DNA from: Lachnospiraceae bacterium UBA7481
GTDB taxonomy: Bacteria > Bacillota > Clostridia > Lachnospirales > Lachnospiraceae
NCBI GenBank assembly: GCA_002478505.1
Contig: DLOP01000186.1
Coordinates: forward strand, 24,728-33,784
DNA: 9,057 bases
Direction of reading: 5' to 3'
Of this stretch, positions 1-5,506 are shown in pieces. The notes below the pieces were generated by a model. The model saw only the letters and a program-made list of their open reading frames with translations. It searched no databases and had not been told where the DNA came from. Position 1 is the stretch's first letter, and every line of letters starts with the position of its first letter. Position numbers and translations under genes: made by a program.

Positions 1-38
1 TCAAACCGTTTCAGTAAATCCTCTAATTTATTAAACAT
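1..38 (-). CDS. prfA: Peptide chain release factor 1, N-terminal fragment
   Basis: Only the first 12 codons are in the window; the gene runs off the left edge. They read MFNKLEDLLKRF, the typical start of bacterial release factor 1, which recognises UAA and UAG stop codons on the ribosome and triggers peptidyl-tRNA hydrolysis through its GGQ loop (not visible here). The ATG at 38-36 is preceded by a strong purine-rich ribosome binding site (GAGAGGG at 44-50, minus strand). The upstream neighbour is prmC, whose product methylates the GGQ glutamine of this factor, which supports the call. The 239-nt gap to prmC is long for an operon and contains a large inverted repeat. A TATATT (revcomp of 72-77) could be a -10 box of a private promoter, but I see no good -35. 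Confidence 0.85.
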   Translation of the reverse strand, partial: MFNKLEDLLKRF

Positions 39-54
39 CTGTTTTCCCTCTCTG

Positions 55-78
55 CTATATTTTGTTCTTTTAATATAG
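55..78 (-). other. Small hairpin just upstream of the prfA ribosome binding site
   Basis: CTATATT at 55-61 and AATATAG at 72-78 are exact reverse complements, giving a 7-bp A/U-rich stem with a 10-nt loop. The structure ends about five bases before the purine-rich ribosome binding site of prfA. It might influence translation initiation, but the stem is weak and there is no direct evidence of function. Confidence 0.3.
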
Positions 79-101
79 TTTGCTCTTTACTAGTGTTCAT
101 C

Positions 102-157
102 CCGGTTGATCACCTGCGATTCTTACTTGTGAATCCGGTTTACATAACCTGCGATTC
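102..157. repeat. Imperfect direct repeat overlapping the long hairpin
   Basis: Two copies of a roughly 21-23 bp unit lie at 102-122 and 135-157. Both start CCGGTT and end with the identical 11-mer ACCTGCGATTC (112-122 and 147-157). The middle bases differ and the second copy is 2 nt longer. The second copy forms part of the left arm of the inverted repeat 131-242, so the two structures look related by duplication. Confidence 0.6.
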
Positions 158-242
158 ATTGATTCATGTTCCAAAAATGATTTCATTTATGATGTTTTTG
201 GAACATGAATCAATGAATAAAGAGTTATGTAAACCGGGCTTC
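131..242. repeat. Long imperfect inverted repeat between prmC and prfA
   Basis: The arms pair perfectly over 24 bp at the core (154-177 with 195-218) and over 14 bp outside it (135-148 with 224-237). A symmetric 5-nt internal loop (149-153 against 219-223) separates the two. The outermost GAA/TTC (131-133 with 240-242) can also pair past a mismatch. The apical loop is 17 nt (178-194). As RNA on the minus strand it would be a very stable hairpin in the prmC-prfA leader. No U-tract follows it in either direction, so it does not look like an intrinsic terminator. I see no target-site duplication and no transposase. It may be a palindromic intergenic repeat (REP- or MITE-like) or an RNA-processing stem. 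Confidence 0.85.
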
Positions 243-277
243 AAATTTACCCTTTTCCAACATGGTTTTGCAGTTAC

Positions 278-1153
278 CTATTTTATAACTCCGGATATGA
301 CCCTGTCCAGTCCCGCATAATCCTTAACAATACGGACATCACCGCAGCCCTGATCCTCTAGCAGCGCTTTCACCGCATCACCCTGATCGTACCCAATCTC
401 AAAATAATACTTCCCGCCCGGAGCCAGCAATTCTTTTGTCTCCTGCAGGATCCTTCGATAATACTTCAGCCCGTCCGCTCCTCCATCCAGAGCCAGCACG
501 GGTTCATGATCCCTGACTTCCGGCAACAGCGTGGAGATCACATCGCTTGCAATATAGGGCGGATTAGATACGATAATATCATAAACGTCCTTGCCATTTA
601 TGGCAATGCCACTTATGGCAATGCCACTTGCAGCAATGATATCTGCCGCCAGATCCGTCCTGATCAGTTCTACATCCAGTCCAAGCTGCCCGGCATTTTT
701 TCTTGCCGTTTCCAACGCTCCTTCTGAAATGTCAGTTGCTGTTCCCTGACAACCGTTACCATATTTTAACAGGCTTAATATGATGCAGCCGGATCCCGTC
801 CCGATCTCCAAAATCCTCTTACCATCATAGCCGTCCTTCATGATGGTCTCCACAAGGACCTCCGTATCCTGCCGTGGGATCAATACATTTTCATCCACAT
901 AAAAAGACAGCCCCATAAACTCCTGCTGTTTGGTAAGATACTGCAGGGGTACGTGATCAGCCCTTTTGGAAAGCATCTGCCGATAATGTTTTGTATCTTC
1001 CTCAGTAACTTCCCGGTCTCCATGCAGCAGCATATCATTCCGCACCGTACCGCATACATATTCCAGAAGCAGCCTGGCGTCCAGAGATGCCTCAGCAATC
1101 CCTGCCTGTTTCAGCCGTTCCGTCCCTTCCTGATATAATGCACGATATTCCAT
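278..1153 (-). CDS. prmC: Peptide chain release factor N5-glutamine methyltransferase (HemK family)
   Basis: A 291-aa cytosolic SAM-dependent enzyme that methylates the glutamine of the GGQ motif in release factors 1 and 2, raising termination efficiency. The N-terminal helical domain (about 1-85) leads into the conserved IPRQDTE stretch (92-98), SAM motif I ILEIGTGSGC (114-123), an acidic motif II (TDIS, about 140-143) and the catalytic NPPY (197-200) that holds the substrate glutamine. Length is normal for the family. One oddity is a tandem pentapeptide SGIAI-SGIAI (176-185) just before the strand leading to NPPY, encoded by a 15-nt duplication. The start is uncertain: the ATG at 1153 is 11 nt from GGAAAGG (1165-1171), while an in-frame TTG at 1156 is 8 nt from it. 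The gene lies 54 nt after yqhQ (stop to this ATG) and upstream of its substrate gene prfA. Confidence 0.95.
   Translation of the reverse strand: MEYRALYQEGTERLKQAGIAEASLDARLLLEYVCGTVRNDMLLHGDREVTEEDTKHYRQMLSKRADHVPLQYLTKQQEFMGLSFYVDENVLIPRQDTEVLVETIMKDGYDGKRILEIGTGSGCIILSLLKYGNGCQGTATDISEGALETARKNAGQLGLDVELIRTDLAADIIAASGIAISGIAINGKDVYDIIVSNPPYIASDVISTLLPEVRDHEPVLALDGGADGLKYYRRILQETKELLAPGGKYYFEIGYDQGDAVKALLEDQGCGDVRIVKDYAGLDRVISGVIK
601..630. repeat. 15-nt tandem duplication inside prmC
   Basis: Positions 601-615 and 616-630 are identical at 14 of 15 bases (TGGCAATGCCACTTA/G). Read on the minus strand they encode the repeated pentapeptide SGIAI. The repeat keeps the reading frame and lies in a surface-loop-like stretch before the catalytic strand, so the enzyme should tolerate it. 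Confidence 0.8.
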
Positions 1154-1207
1154 CAAAAACCATGCCTTTCCAACTGCCTGTCAACCATAAGAATCTCAAC
1201 CCAAACT

Positions 1208-2239
1208 CTATTCCTGCTCCATATCGGTCTGATCAATATCCATCTGCTCTGTATCAGTCTGTTCTACATCAGTCTGTTCCGCCCCTGTCAGGGAAACTTT
1301 CTTTCCAAAACGTTTCTCTTCAAATTTCTTCCAGTCGAATACCGCTTCAATCGCGGCGATCGCCACCTCCACCATATCCGGCTCCGGCTCCCTTGTGGTG
1401 ATCTTTTGCAGCCACATACCCGGCGCGGAAATGATCCTTACAAAAATATTATCGCTTCTCCCCGCGAGCCGCAGGATCTCATACGAAATTCCTGCGATCA
1501 CCGGGATCAGCAGCAGCCGGTATACTATTCTCAGAAGTACGGAATCTGTCCGGATAAAGAAAAAGAGAATGATGCTGATACACATAACGATCAGCATAAA
1601 ACTGGTTCCGCATCTTCTGTGCAGTCTTGAACAGCGCATGACGTTGCGCACCGTAAGCTCCCTTCCACTCTCAATGCAGTTGATACATTTATGTTCTGCC
1701 CCATGATACTGATACAGCCGCTTTATATCCTTCATCAGCGAGATCAACAGCACGTACAACACAAATATAACGATCCTGACCAAACCCTCAATGATCGCAA
1801 TCAGGGAATCATTTAATATCCACCTTGATACCAGCTCCGAGATCAGATACGGCAAGAACATAAACAGCCCGATCGCCATCAGTATCGAAACAAAGGCCGT
1901 AAATCCCATGACAACATCTTCCGCCTTTTCTTTAAAGATCTTATTCAGCGCGCTGTCTCCCTTCGTCTCTTCCTCTTCTTCATAAAAAGACGCTGAATAT
2001 GTCAGTGTCCTCATTCCAAGGATCATGGAATCCACAAAATTAAAGATTCCTCTTAAAAACGGAATTTTGCCGATTACGCCGCTGCTGACCAAGGCGGAAG
2101 TGTCCTGCTTGTTAATCGTGATCTTTCCATTCGGGAGCCGTACTGCTACCGCATACGTATTTTTATTTTTCATCATGATCCCTTCCAGAACCGCCTGCCC
2201 GCCGATTCCGGAATAACATCTTTTTTTCTTCTTTGCCAA
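1208..2239 (-). CDS. yqhQ: DUF1385 (YqhQ-type) integral membrane protein
   Basis: A 343-aa polytopic membrane protein of the DUF1385 family; its biochemical role is not established. The conserved N-terminal block SGIGGQAVLEGIMM (10-23) is followed by a soluble region. Four likely membrane helices lie at about 110-137, 149-169, 212-229 and 234-257. The signature HGAEHKC (179-185) and the downstream HRRCGTSF (207-214) sit on the loop between helices 2 and 3; their His, Glu and Cys residues look suited to metal or catalysis, but that is inference. The start is TTG at 2239, chosen because AGGAG (2247-2251) is 7 nt upstream and because the next ATG codons would cut off the conserved block. The C-terminus ends in an acidic pentapeptide repeat. 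The position between rpmE and prmC is typical of Clostridia. Confidence 0.9.
   Translation of the reverse strand: MAKKKKRCYSGIGGQAVLEGIMMKNKNTYAVAVRLPNGKITINKQDTSALVSSGVIGKIPFLRGIFNFVDSMILGMRTLTYSASFYEEEEETKGDSALNKIFKEKAEDVVMGFTAFVSILMAIGLFMFLPYLISELVSRWILNDSLIAIIEGLVRIVIFVLYVLLISLMKDIKRLYQYHGAEHKCINCIESGRELTVRNVMRCSRLHRRCGTSFMLIVMCISIILFFFIRTDSVLLRIVYRLLLIPVIAGISYEILRLAGRSDNIFVRIISAPGMWLQKITTREPEPDMVEVAIAAIEAVFDWKKFEEKRFGKKVSLTGAEQTDVEQTDTEQMDIDQTDMEQE
1211..1279. repeat. 15-nt tandem repeat encoding the acidic C-terminal tail of YqhQ
   Basis: About four and a half copies of a degenerate 15-nt unit encode successive EQTD-type pentapeptides: EQTDV, EQTDT, EQMDI, DQTDM and the partial EQE at the terminus. 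The tail is strongly acidic and probably disordered. Unequal copies suggest an old expansion, and the copy number could vary between strains. Confidence 0.8.
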
Positions 2240-2246
2240 AGTTTTA

Positions 2247-2251
2247 CTCCT
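2247..2251 (-). promoter_or_regulatory. Ribosome binding site that fixes the TTG start of yqhQ
   Basis: On the minus strand AGGAG lies 7 nt before TTG at 2239-2237. No ATG or GTG in this frame lies close to it, so it supports initiation at the rare TTG codon. Confidence 0.7.
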
Positions 2252-2274
2252 GTTCCTTTCCGTATGAATTACGC

Positions 2275-2307
2275 AAAAAAGGTTGAGATAATCACTACCT
2301 CAACCTT
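2275..2307 (-). terminator. Rho-independent terminator or attenuator after rpmE
   Basis: On the minus strand AAGGTTGAG (revcomp of 2299-2307) pairs with CTCAACCTT (revcomp of 2279-2287), a perfect 9-bp stem with an 11-nt loop. It is followed by four more Ts (2278-2275), giving a run of six. It begins about 20 nt after the rpmE stop codon and ends about 35 nt before the yqhQ start. It should end most rpmE transcripts, and read-through would supply yqhQ-prmC-prfA. Confidence 0.75.
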
Positions 2308-2326
2308 CCCTTCTTATACCGCTGTC

Positions 2327-2530
2327 CTATGCTTCGATTCCGTATTTCTTATTGAACTTATCAATACGTCCGCGAGCCTTAGTAGCTTTCTGCTGTCCTG
2401 TATAGAACGGATGGCATTTGGAACAAATTTCAACATGCAGCTCCTTTTTTGTTGAGCCTGTTACAAATGTATTGCCACAGTTGCAGGTTACAGTTGCCTG
2501 ATAATACTCAGGATGAATTCCTTCTTTCAT
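2327..2530 (-). CDS. rpmE: 50S ribosomal protein L31 (zinc-binding form)
   Basis: A 67-aa large-subunit ribosomal protein that helps bridge the two subunits. It begins MKEGIHPEYY, a classic L31 start, and carries the four zinc-ligand cysteines of the C+ form at 16, 18, 36 and 39 (CNC and CSKC). Paralogues lacking these cysteines are commonly induced under zinc limitation, so this is the zinc-replete version. The ATG at 2530 is chosen over an in-frame GTG at 2539, because that GTG lies inside the ribosome binding site AGAGGTG (2537-2543), which sits 6 nt before the ATG. The gene has its own promoter downstream of rho and a terminator after it. Confidence 0.97.
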   Translation of the reverse strand: MKEGIHPEYYQATVTCNCGNTFVTGSTKKELHVEICSKCHPFYTGQQKATKARGRIDKFNKKYGIEA

Positions 2531-2536
2531 AATATT

Positions 2537-2543
2537 CACCTCT
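2537..2543 (-). promoter_or_regulatory. Ribosome binding site of rpmE
   Basis: AGAGGTG on the minus strand stands 6 nt before ATG 2530. It contains the alternative in-frame GTG (2539-2537), which therefore cannot be the real start. Confidence 0.75.
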
Positions 2544-2591
2544 CTATGCTTTCTTCATTTTAAAATTAATCGTCAAAAATACAGCTTGTTC

Positions 2592-2620
2592 ATTGTAGCA
2601 TACTATTATTTTCTATGCAA
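2592..2620 (-). promoter_or_regulatory. Sigma-A promoter of rpmE (extended -10)
   Basis: On the minus strand there is TTGCAT (revcomp of 2615-2620), a 17-nt spacer and TACAAT (revcomp of 2592-2597), preceded by TGC, an extended -10. Transcription would start near 2585, giving a leader of about 55 nt before the rpmE ATG. I recognised no riboswitch or named ribosomal leader motif in that leader. Confidence 0.75.
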
Positions 2621-2625
2621 GCACT

Positions 2626-2670
2626 TTTAAATGTATTTTTTAAAATTTATATTTCATTTAAATGTATTTT
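2626..2670. repeat. 14-bp direct repeat at the 3' end of rho
   Basis: TTTAAATGTATTTT occurs at 2626-2639 and 2657-2670, 31 nt apart; the second copy covers the first two bases of the rho stop triplet (2669-2671). The surrounding DNA is extremely AT-rich. No GC-rich terminator hairpin is visible after rho. The repeat could be chance in such biased sequence. Confidence 0.45.
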
Positions 2671-4048
2671 AATAAAAATGTGTTTTTTTGACCATATGGA
2701 CAAATTCCGTATTATTCTTGGTCTTTGCAAACATATCAAGTATCCGGTCAACCGCTTCCTCCGGCCGCACGCTGTTGACCGCCTTGCGGATAATGCTGAT
2801 GGCTTCATATTCTTCCGCTGATAATAGCAAATCCTCCCTACGGGTACTTGACTTTGGAATATCGATCGCCGGAAAGATACGCTTTTCGGAAAGCTTTCGG
2901 TCAAGCACCATTTCCATATTGCCTGTACCTTTAAATTCTTCATAAACCACATCATCCATCTTGCTTCCGGTATCTACCAGCGCTGTTGCAAGGATCGTAA
3001 GGCTGCCGCCTTCACGCATATTTCTTGCTGCCCCAAAAAACCGCTTCGGCATATGTAATGCCGCCGGATCAAGACCACCGGAAAGGGTACGTCCGCTGGA
3101 AGGGATCACCTGATTATAAGCTCTTGTCAGACGCGTGATAGAATCCAGCAGGATAATAACATCCTTCTTATATTCCACCAGACGCCTTGCCCTCTCAATC
3201 ACCATCTCGGAAACTCTTTTATGATGCTCAGGCGTCTCGTCAAAAGTGGAATAGATCACCTCAACATTAGGTCCTTCTACTTCTTCCTTCATATCCGTAA
3301 CTTCCTCAGGCCGTTCATCGATCAAAAGAATGATCATATGCATACCCGGATTGGATCTCTTCACTGATTTTGCAACATCTTTTAATAATGTTGTTTTACC
3401 GGCCTTCGGCGGTGATACGATCATACCCCTCTGCCCTTTGCCGACAGGACTGATCAGATCCATGATCCTCATGGAGATCGGCGCTCCCGGCGCCTCCAAC
3501 TGTATCCTCTCATTTGGAAAAATCGGCGTCATATCTTCAAAATTACACCGTTTTGAGGCTTCCTCCGGCACCAGTCCATTTACCGTTTTCAGATACAACA
3601 GCGCCGCAAATTTTTCATTCTGCGTCTTGATCCTGGTATTGCCTGTAACATAATCGCCCGTTCTCAAGCCAAACCGCCTGATCTGACTGGGCGCCACATA
3701 AACGTCATTCTCACCGGGCAGAAAATTTTCACAACGGATGAAGCCAAATCCATCCTGCATAACTTCCAAGATACCGCTGGCGGTCCGTCCGCTGTCCAGC
3801 TCCGCAAGCTCCTCTTTTGAAAGCGTCACAGCGTCAGACGGCTGCTTTTTCTGCATTTTAGCTTCGTCTTTTACTTCTTCTTTTACTTCTTCTTTCGCCT
3901 CTTCCTTTTGTTCTTCTTCCTTGTCCTTTTCCAGCATTGCGTCCACAATGTCTGCTTTCTTCATTCCGGGAATGATCTTGATCCCCCGGTTCTTTGCCAT
4001 CTCCTTCAAATCGGCAAGATAAATGGATTCATAACGCTCCCTCATCAT
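2669..4048 (-). CDS. rho: Transcription termination factor Rho
   Basis: A 459-aa hexameric RNA-dependent ATPase that terminates transcription of untranslated RNA. The order is: an N-terminal Rho_N helical domain (about 8-40), a charged Lys/Glu-rich linker (41-68), the cold-shock-like RNA-binding domain with GFGFIR (100-105), and the ATPase core. The core has Walker A PPKAGKT (213-219), the LIDERPEEVTDM block with the catalytic Glu (242-253), Walker B DVIILLDS (296-303), and the Q- and R-loop region ending in GSKMDD. It is about 40 residues longer than the 419-aa E. coli protein, mostly because of the linker. The start is the first of two adjacent ATGs (4048 or 4045), about 9 nt from AAGGAAAGGA. 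The gene heads the minus-strand cluster and diverges from the malic enzyme gene. Rho often limits its own synthesis through its leader; the proposed leader here is about 180 nt. Confidence 0.98.
   Translation of the reverse strand: MMRERYESIYLADLKEMAKNRGIKIIPGMKKADIVDAMLEKDKEEEQKEEAKEEVKEEVKDEAKMQKKQPSDAVTLSKEELAELDSGRTASGILEVMQDGFGFIRCENFLPGENDVYVAPSQIRRFGLRTGDYVTGNTRIKTQNEKFAALLYLKTVNGLVPEEASKRCNFEDMTPIFPNERIQLEAPGAPISMRIMDLISPVGKGQRGMIVSPPKAGKTTLLKDVAKSVKRSNPGMHMIILLIDERPEEVTDMKEEVEGPNVEVIYSTFDETPEHHKRVSEMVIERARRLVEYKKDVIILLDSITRLTRAYNQVIPSSGRTLSGGLDPAALHMPKRFFGAARNMREGGSLTILATALVDTGSKMDDVVYEEFKGTGNMEMVLDRKLSEKRIFPAIDIPKSSTRREDLLLSAEEYEAISIIRKAVNSVRPEEAVDRILDMFAKTKNNTEFVHMVKKTHFY
3860..3907. 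repeat. 12-nt tandem repeat in the Rho linker
   Basis: Four successive 12-nt units encode KEEA, KEEV, KEEV and KDEA (Rho residues 48-63). The sequence is a charged, probably disordered or single-helix linker between the N-terminal domain and the RNA-binding domain. Length variation is expected here. Confidence 0.75.
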
Positions 4049-4160
4049 ACTGCTTTGATCCTTTCCTTAAATTTGTTAGATTATTTGCTAAATCATTTGT
4101 TAAATTCACTGCTTGCAATCACATCTTTCTATAAAAAATCAAAATCCAACTTCAAATTTC

Positions 4161-4184
4161 AAAAAACTTATTGGGGGTTTTTTT
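4161..4184. other. A/T-stem inverted repeat in the rho leader
   Basis: AAAAAAC at 4161-4167 and GTTTTTT at 4177-4183 are exact complements around a 9-nt loop containing TTATTGGGG. On the plus strand a T-run follows directly, so it resembles a weak terminator pointing toward the malic enzyme gene. It lies upstream of that gene's promoter. On the minus strand it would be a weak hairpin in the 5' leader of rho. Function is unclear. Confidence 0.3.
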
Positions 4185-4233
4185 AGAAGTAATACGAATG
4201 ATAACAATAATCTGTTATTTGTTAACCATGAAT

Positions 4234-4261
4234 ATTATACACCATATTTTAAAAAAAGCAA
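4234..4261 (-). promoter_or_regulatory. Likely rho promoter
   Basis: On the minus strand there is TTGCTT (revcomp of 4256-4261), a 16-nt spacer and a perfect TATAAT (revcomp of 4234-4239). The start would be near 4227, leaving a leader of about 180 nt that is AT-rich and contains two weak hairpins (4161-4183 and 4201-4218). The -35 match is only partial. Confidence 0.55.
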
Positions 4262-4273
4262 ATACTTTTTGTG

Positions 4274-4302
4274 TTGCAACCTATACTTTTTAATGTTACT
4301 AT
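4274..4302 (+). promoter_or_regulatory. Sigma-A promoter of the malic enzyme operon
   Basis: TTGCAA (4274-4279), a 17-nt spacer and TACTAT (4297-4302), with TG one base ahead of the -10 box (extended -10). Transcription would begin near 4309, giving a leader of about 38 nt. It is back to back with the proposed rho promoter; the two -35 boxes are only 12 bp apart. Confidence 0.65.
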
Positions 4303-4346
4303 TGTTGAAGAGATTATATCATCTAAGGAAAGCGAGGCACAAAGCC

Positions 4347-5498
4347 ATGACAACACAAGAAAAAGCATTACAACTCCATGAGGAATGGAAAGGGAAATTA
4401 AATACCGTATCTAAAACATCAGTCAAATCAAGAGAAGCGCTTGCGCTTGCCTATACCCCCGGCGTCGCGGAACCATGCAAAAAGATTGCAGAGAACAGGG
4501 AAGAGGTTTATAAATATACGATCAAGGGAAATACGATCTTAGTCGTTTCCGACGGAAGCGCAGTCCTCGGTCTCGGCAATATCGGACCGGAAGCAGCTAT
4601 GCCCGTTATGGAGGGCAAAGCAGTCCTGTTTAAGGAATTCGGCGGCGTCAATGCGGTTCCCATCTGTCTTGATACACAGGACACGGAAGAGATCATCAAG
4701 GCTGTTACATGGCTTGCCCCCGGATACGGCGGCATCAATCTGGAAGATATCAGCGCTCCAAGATGTTTTGAAATAGAAGAACGTTTAAAAGCAACTTTAA
4801 ATATTCCCGTATTTCACGACGACCAGCATGGCACCGCCATCGTCGTACTTGCAGCCCTGATCAACGCCTTAAAGATCGTAGAAAAAAAAGCTGCCGACTG
4901 TAAGGTAGTTATCAACGGTGCGGGCGCAGCAGGCGTTGCGATTGCAAAGCTCTTATTAAATTACGGATTTGTCAACGTCATCCTGTGCAACAGCAAAGGC
5001 GTCGTTGTCAAGGGATCCCCCAGACTGAACTGGATGCAGGAAAAAATGACGGAATGTACCAACCCCAATCATGAGTCCGGATCGCTTGCCGACGTTATCA
5101 AAGGCACCGACATTTTTATCGGCGTATCCGTTCCGGATGCTTTAACTGCAGATATGGTAAAACAGATGAATCAGGATTCCATCATCCTTGCAATGGCCAA
5201 TCCTGTTCCGGAGATTATGCCCGATGTTGCCAAAGCGGCAGGCGCCCGCATCGTCGGAACCGGACGGAGCGATTTCCCGAATCAGGTCAACAATGTGGTT
5301 GCCTTCCCCGGCATTTTTAAAGGTGCGCTGGAAGGACGTGCAAGGCAGATTACCGAAGAAATGAAAATGTCAGCTGCCATTGCCATTGCCAGCCTTGTGC
5401 CGGAAGATGAACTAAACGAAGATAATATTATGCCGGAAGCCTTCCACCCGCATGTAGCCGACGTTGTGGCAGAGGCAGTTAAAAAGCACATAAAATAA
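4347..5498 (+). CDS. Malic enzyme, short NAD(P)-dependent form
   Basis: A 383-aa cytosolic enzyme that oxidatively decarboxylates malate to pyruvate and CO2 with reduction of NAD(P). Visible family features are YTPGVAEPC with the catalytic Tyr (36-44), MEGKAVLFK with the catalytic Lys91, the metal-ligand pair E133-D134 in NLEDISAPRC, HDDQHGTAIV (157-166), the nucleotide-binding GAGAAG (191-196) and MANPVPEI near residue 290. Length fits the single-domain bacterial form without a phosphotransacetylase domain. The reading frame stays open upstream to 4113, but the start at 4347 is supported by GAGG (4334-4337) 9 nt before it, by the promoter at 4274-4302 lying inside the open stretch, and by the family's usual N-terminus. 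The residue after strand 2 is Asn (CNSKG), so NAD versus NADP preference is undecided. It is first in a three-gene operon. Confidence 0.95.
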   Translation: MTTQEKALQLHEEWKGKLNTVSKTSVKSREALALAYTPGVAEPCKKIAENREEVYKYTIKGNTILVVSDGSAVLGLGNIGPEAAMPVMEGKAVLFKEFGGVNAVPICLDTQDTEEIIKAVTWLAPGYGGINLEDISAPRCFEIEERLKATLNIPVFHDDQHGTAIVVLAALINALKIVEKKAADCKVVINGAGAAGVAIAKLLLNYGFVNVILCNSKGVVVKGSPRLNWMQEKMTECTNPNHESGSLADVIKGTDIFIGVSVPDALTADMVKQMNQDSIILAMANPVPEIMPDVAKAAGARIVGTGRSDFPNQVNNVVAFPGIFKGALEGRARQITEEMKMSAAIAIASLVPEDELNEDNIMPEAFHPHVADVVAEAVKKHIK

Positions 5499-5506
5499 GG
5501 TGAATT

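Noticed and set aside
131..242. Intrinsic terminator of prmC
   Set aside because: There is no T-run after the stem on either strand, and prfA follows in the same direction.
102..242. CRISPR-like repeats
   Set aside because: Only two imperfect copies, no regular spacers and no cas genes in the window.
93..320. 75-aa open frame on the plus strand across the long inverted repeat
   Set aside because: It has no ribosome binding site, its sequence is set by the palindrome, and it runs into the 3' end of prmC on the other strand.
2531..2539. GTG start of L31, three residues upstream
   Set aside because: The GTG lies inside the Shine-Dalgarno sequence, and L31 proteins normally start MKxGIHP.
4113..4346. 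78-residue N-terminal extension of malic enzyme
   Set aside because: It is Lys/Asn/Phe-rich translated AT-rich DNA that contains both divergent promoters; the ribosome binding site and family length support 4347.
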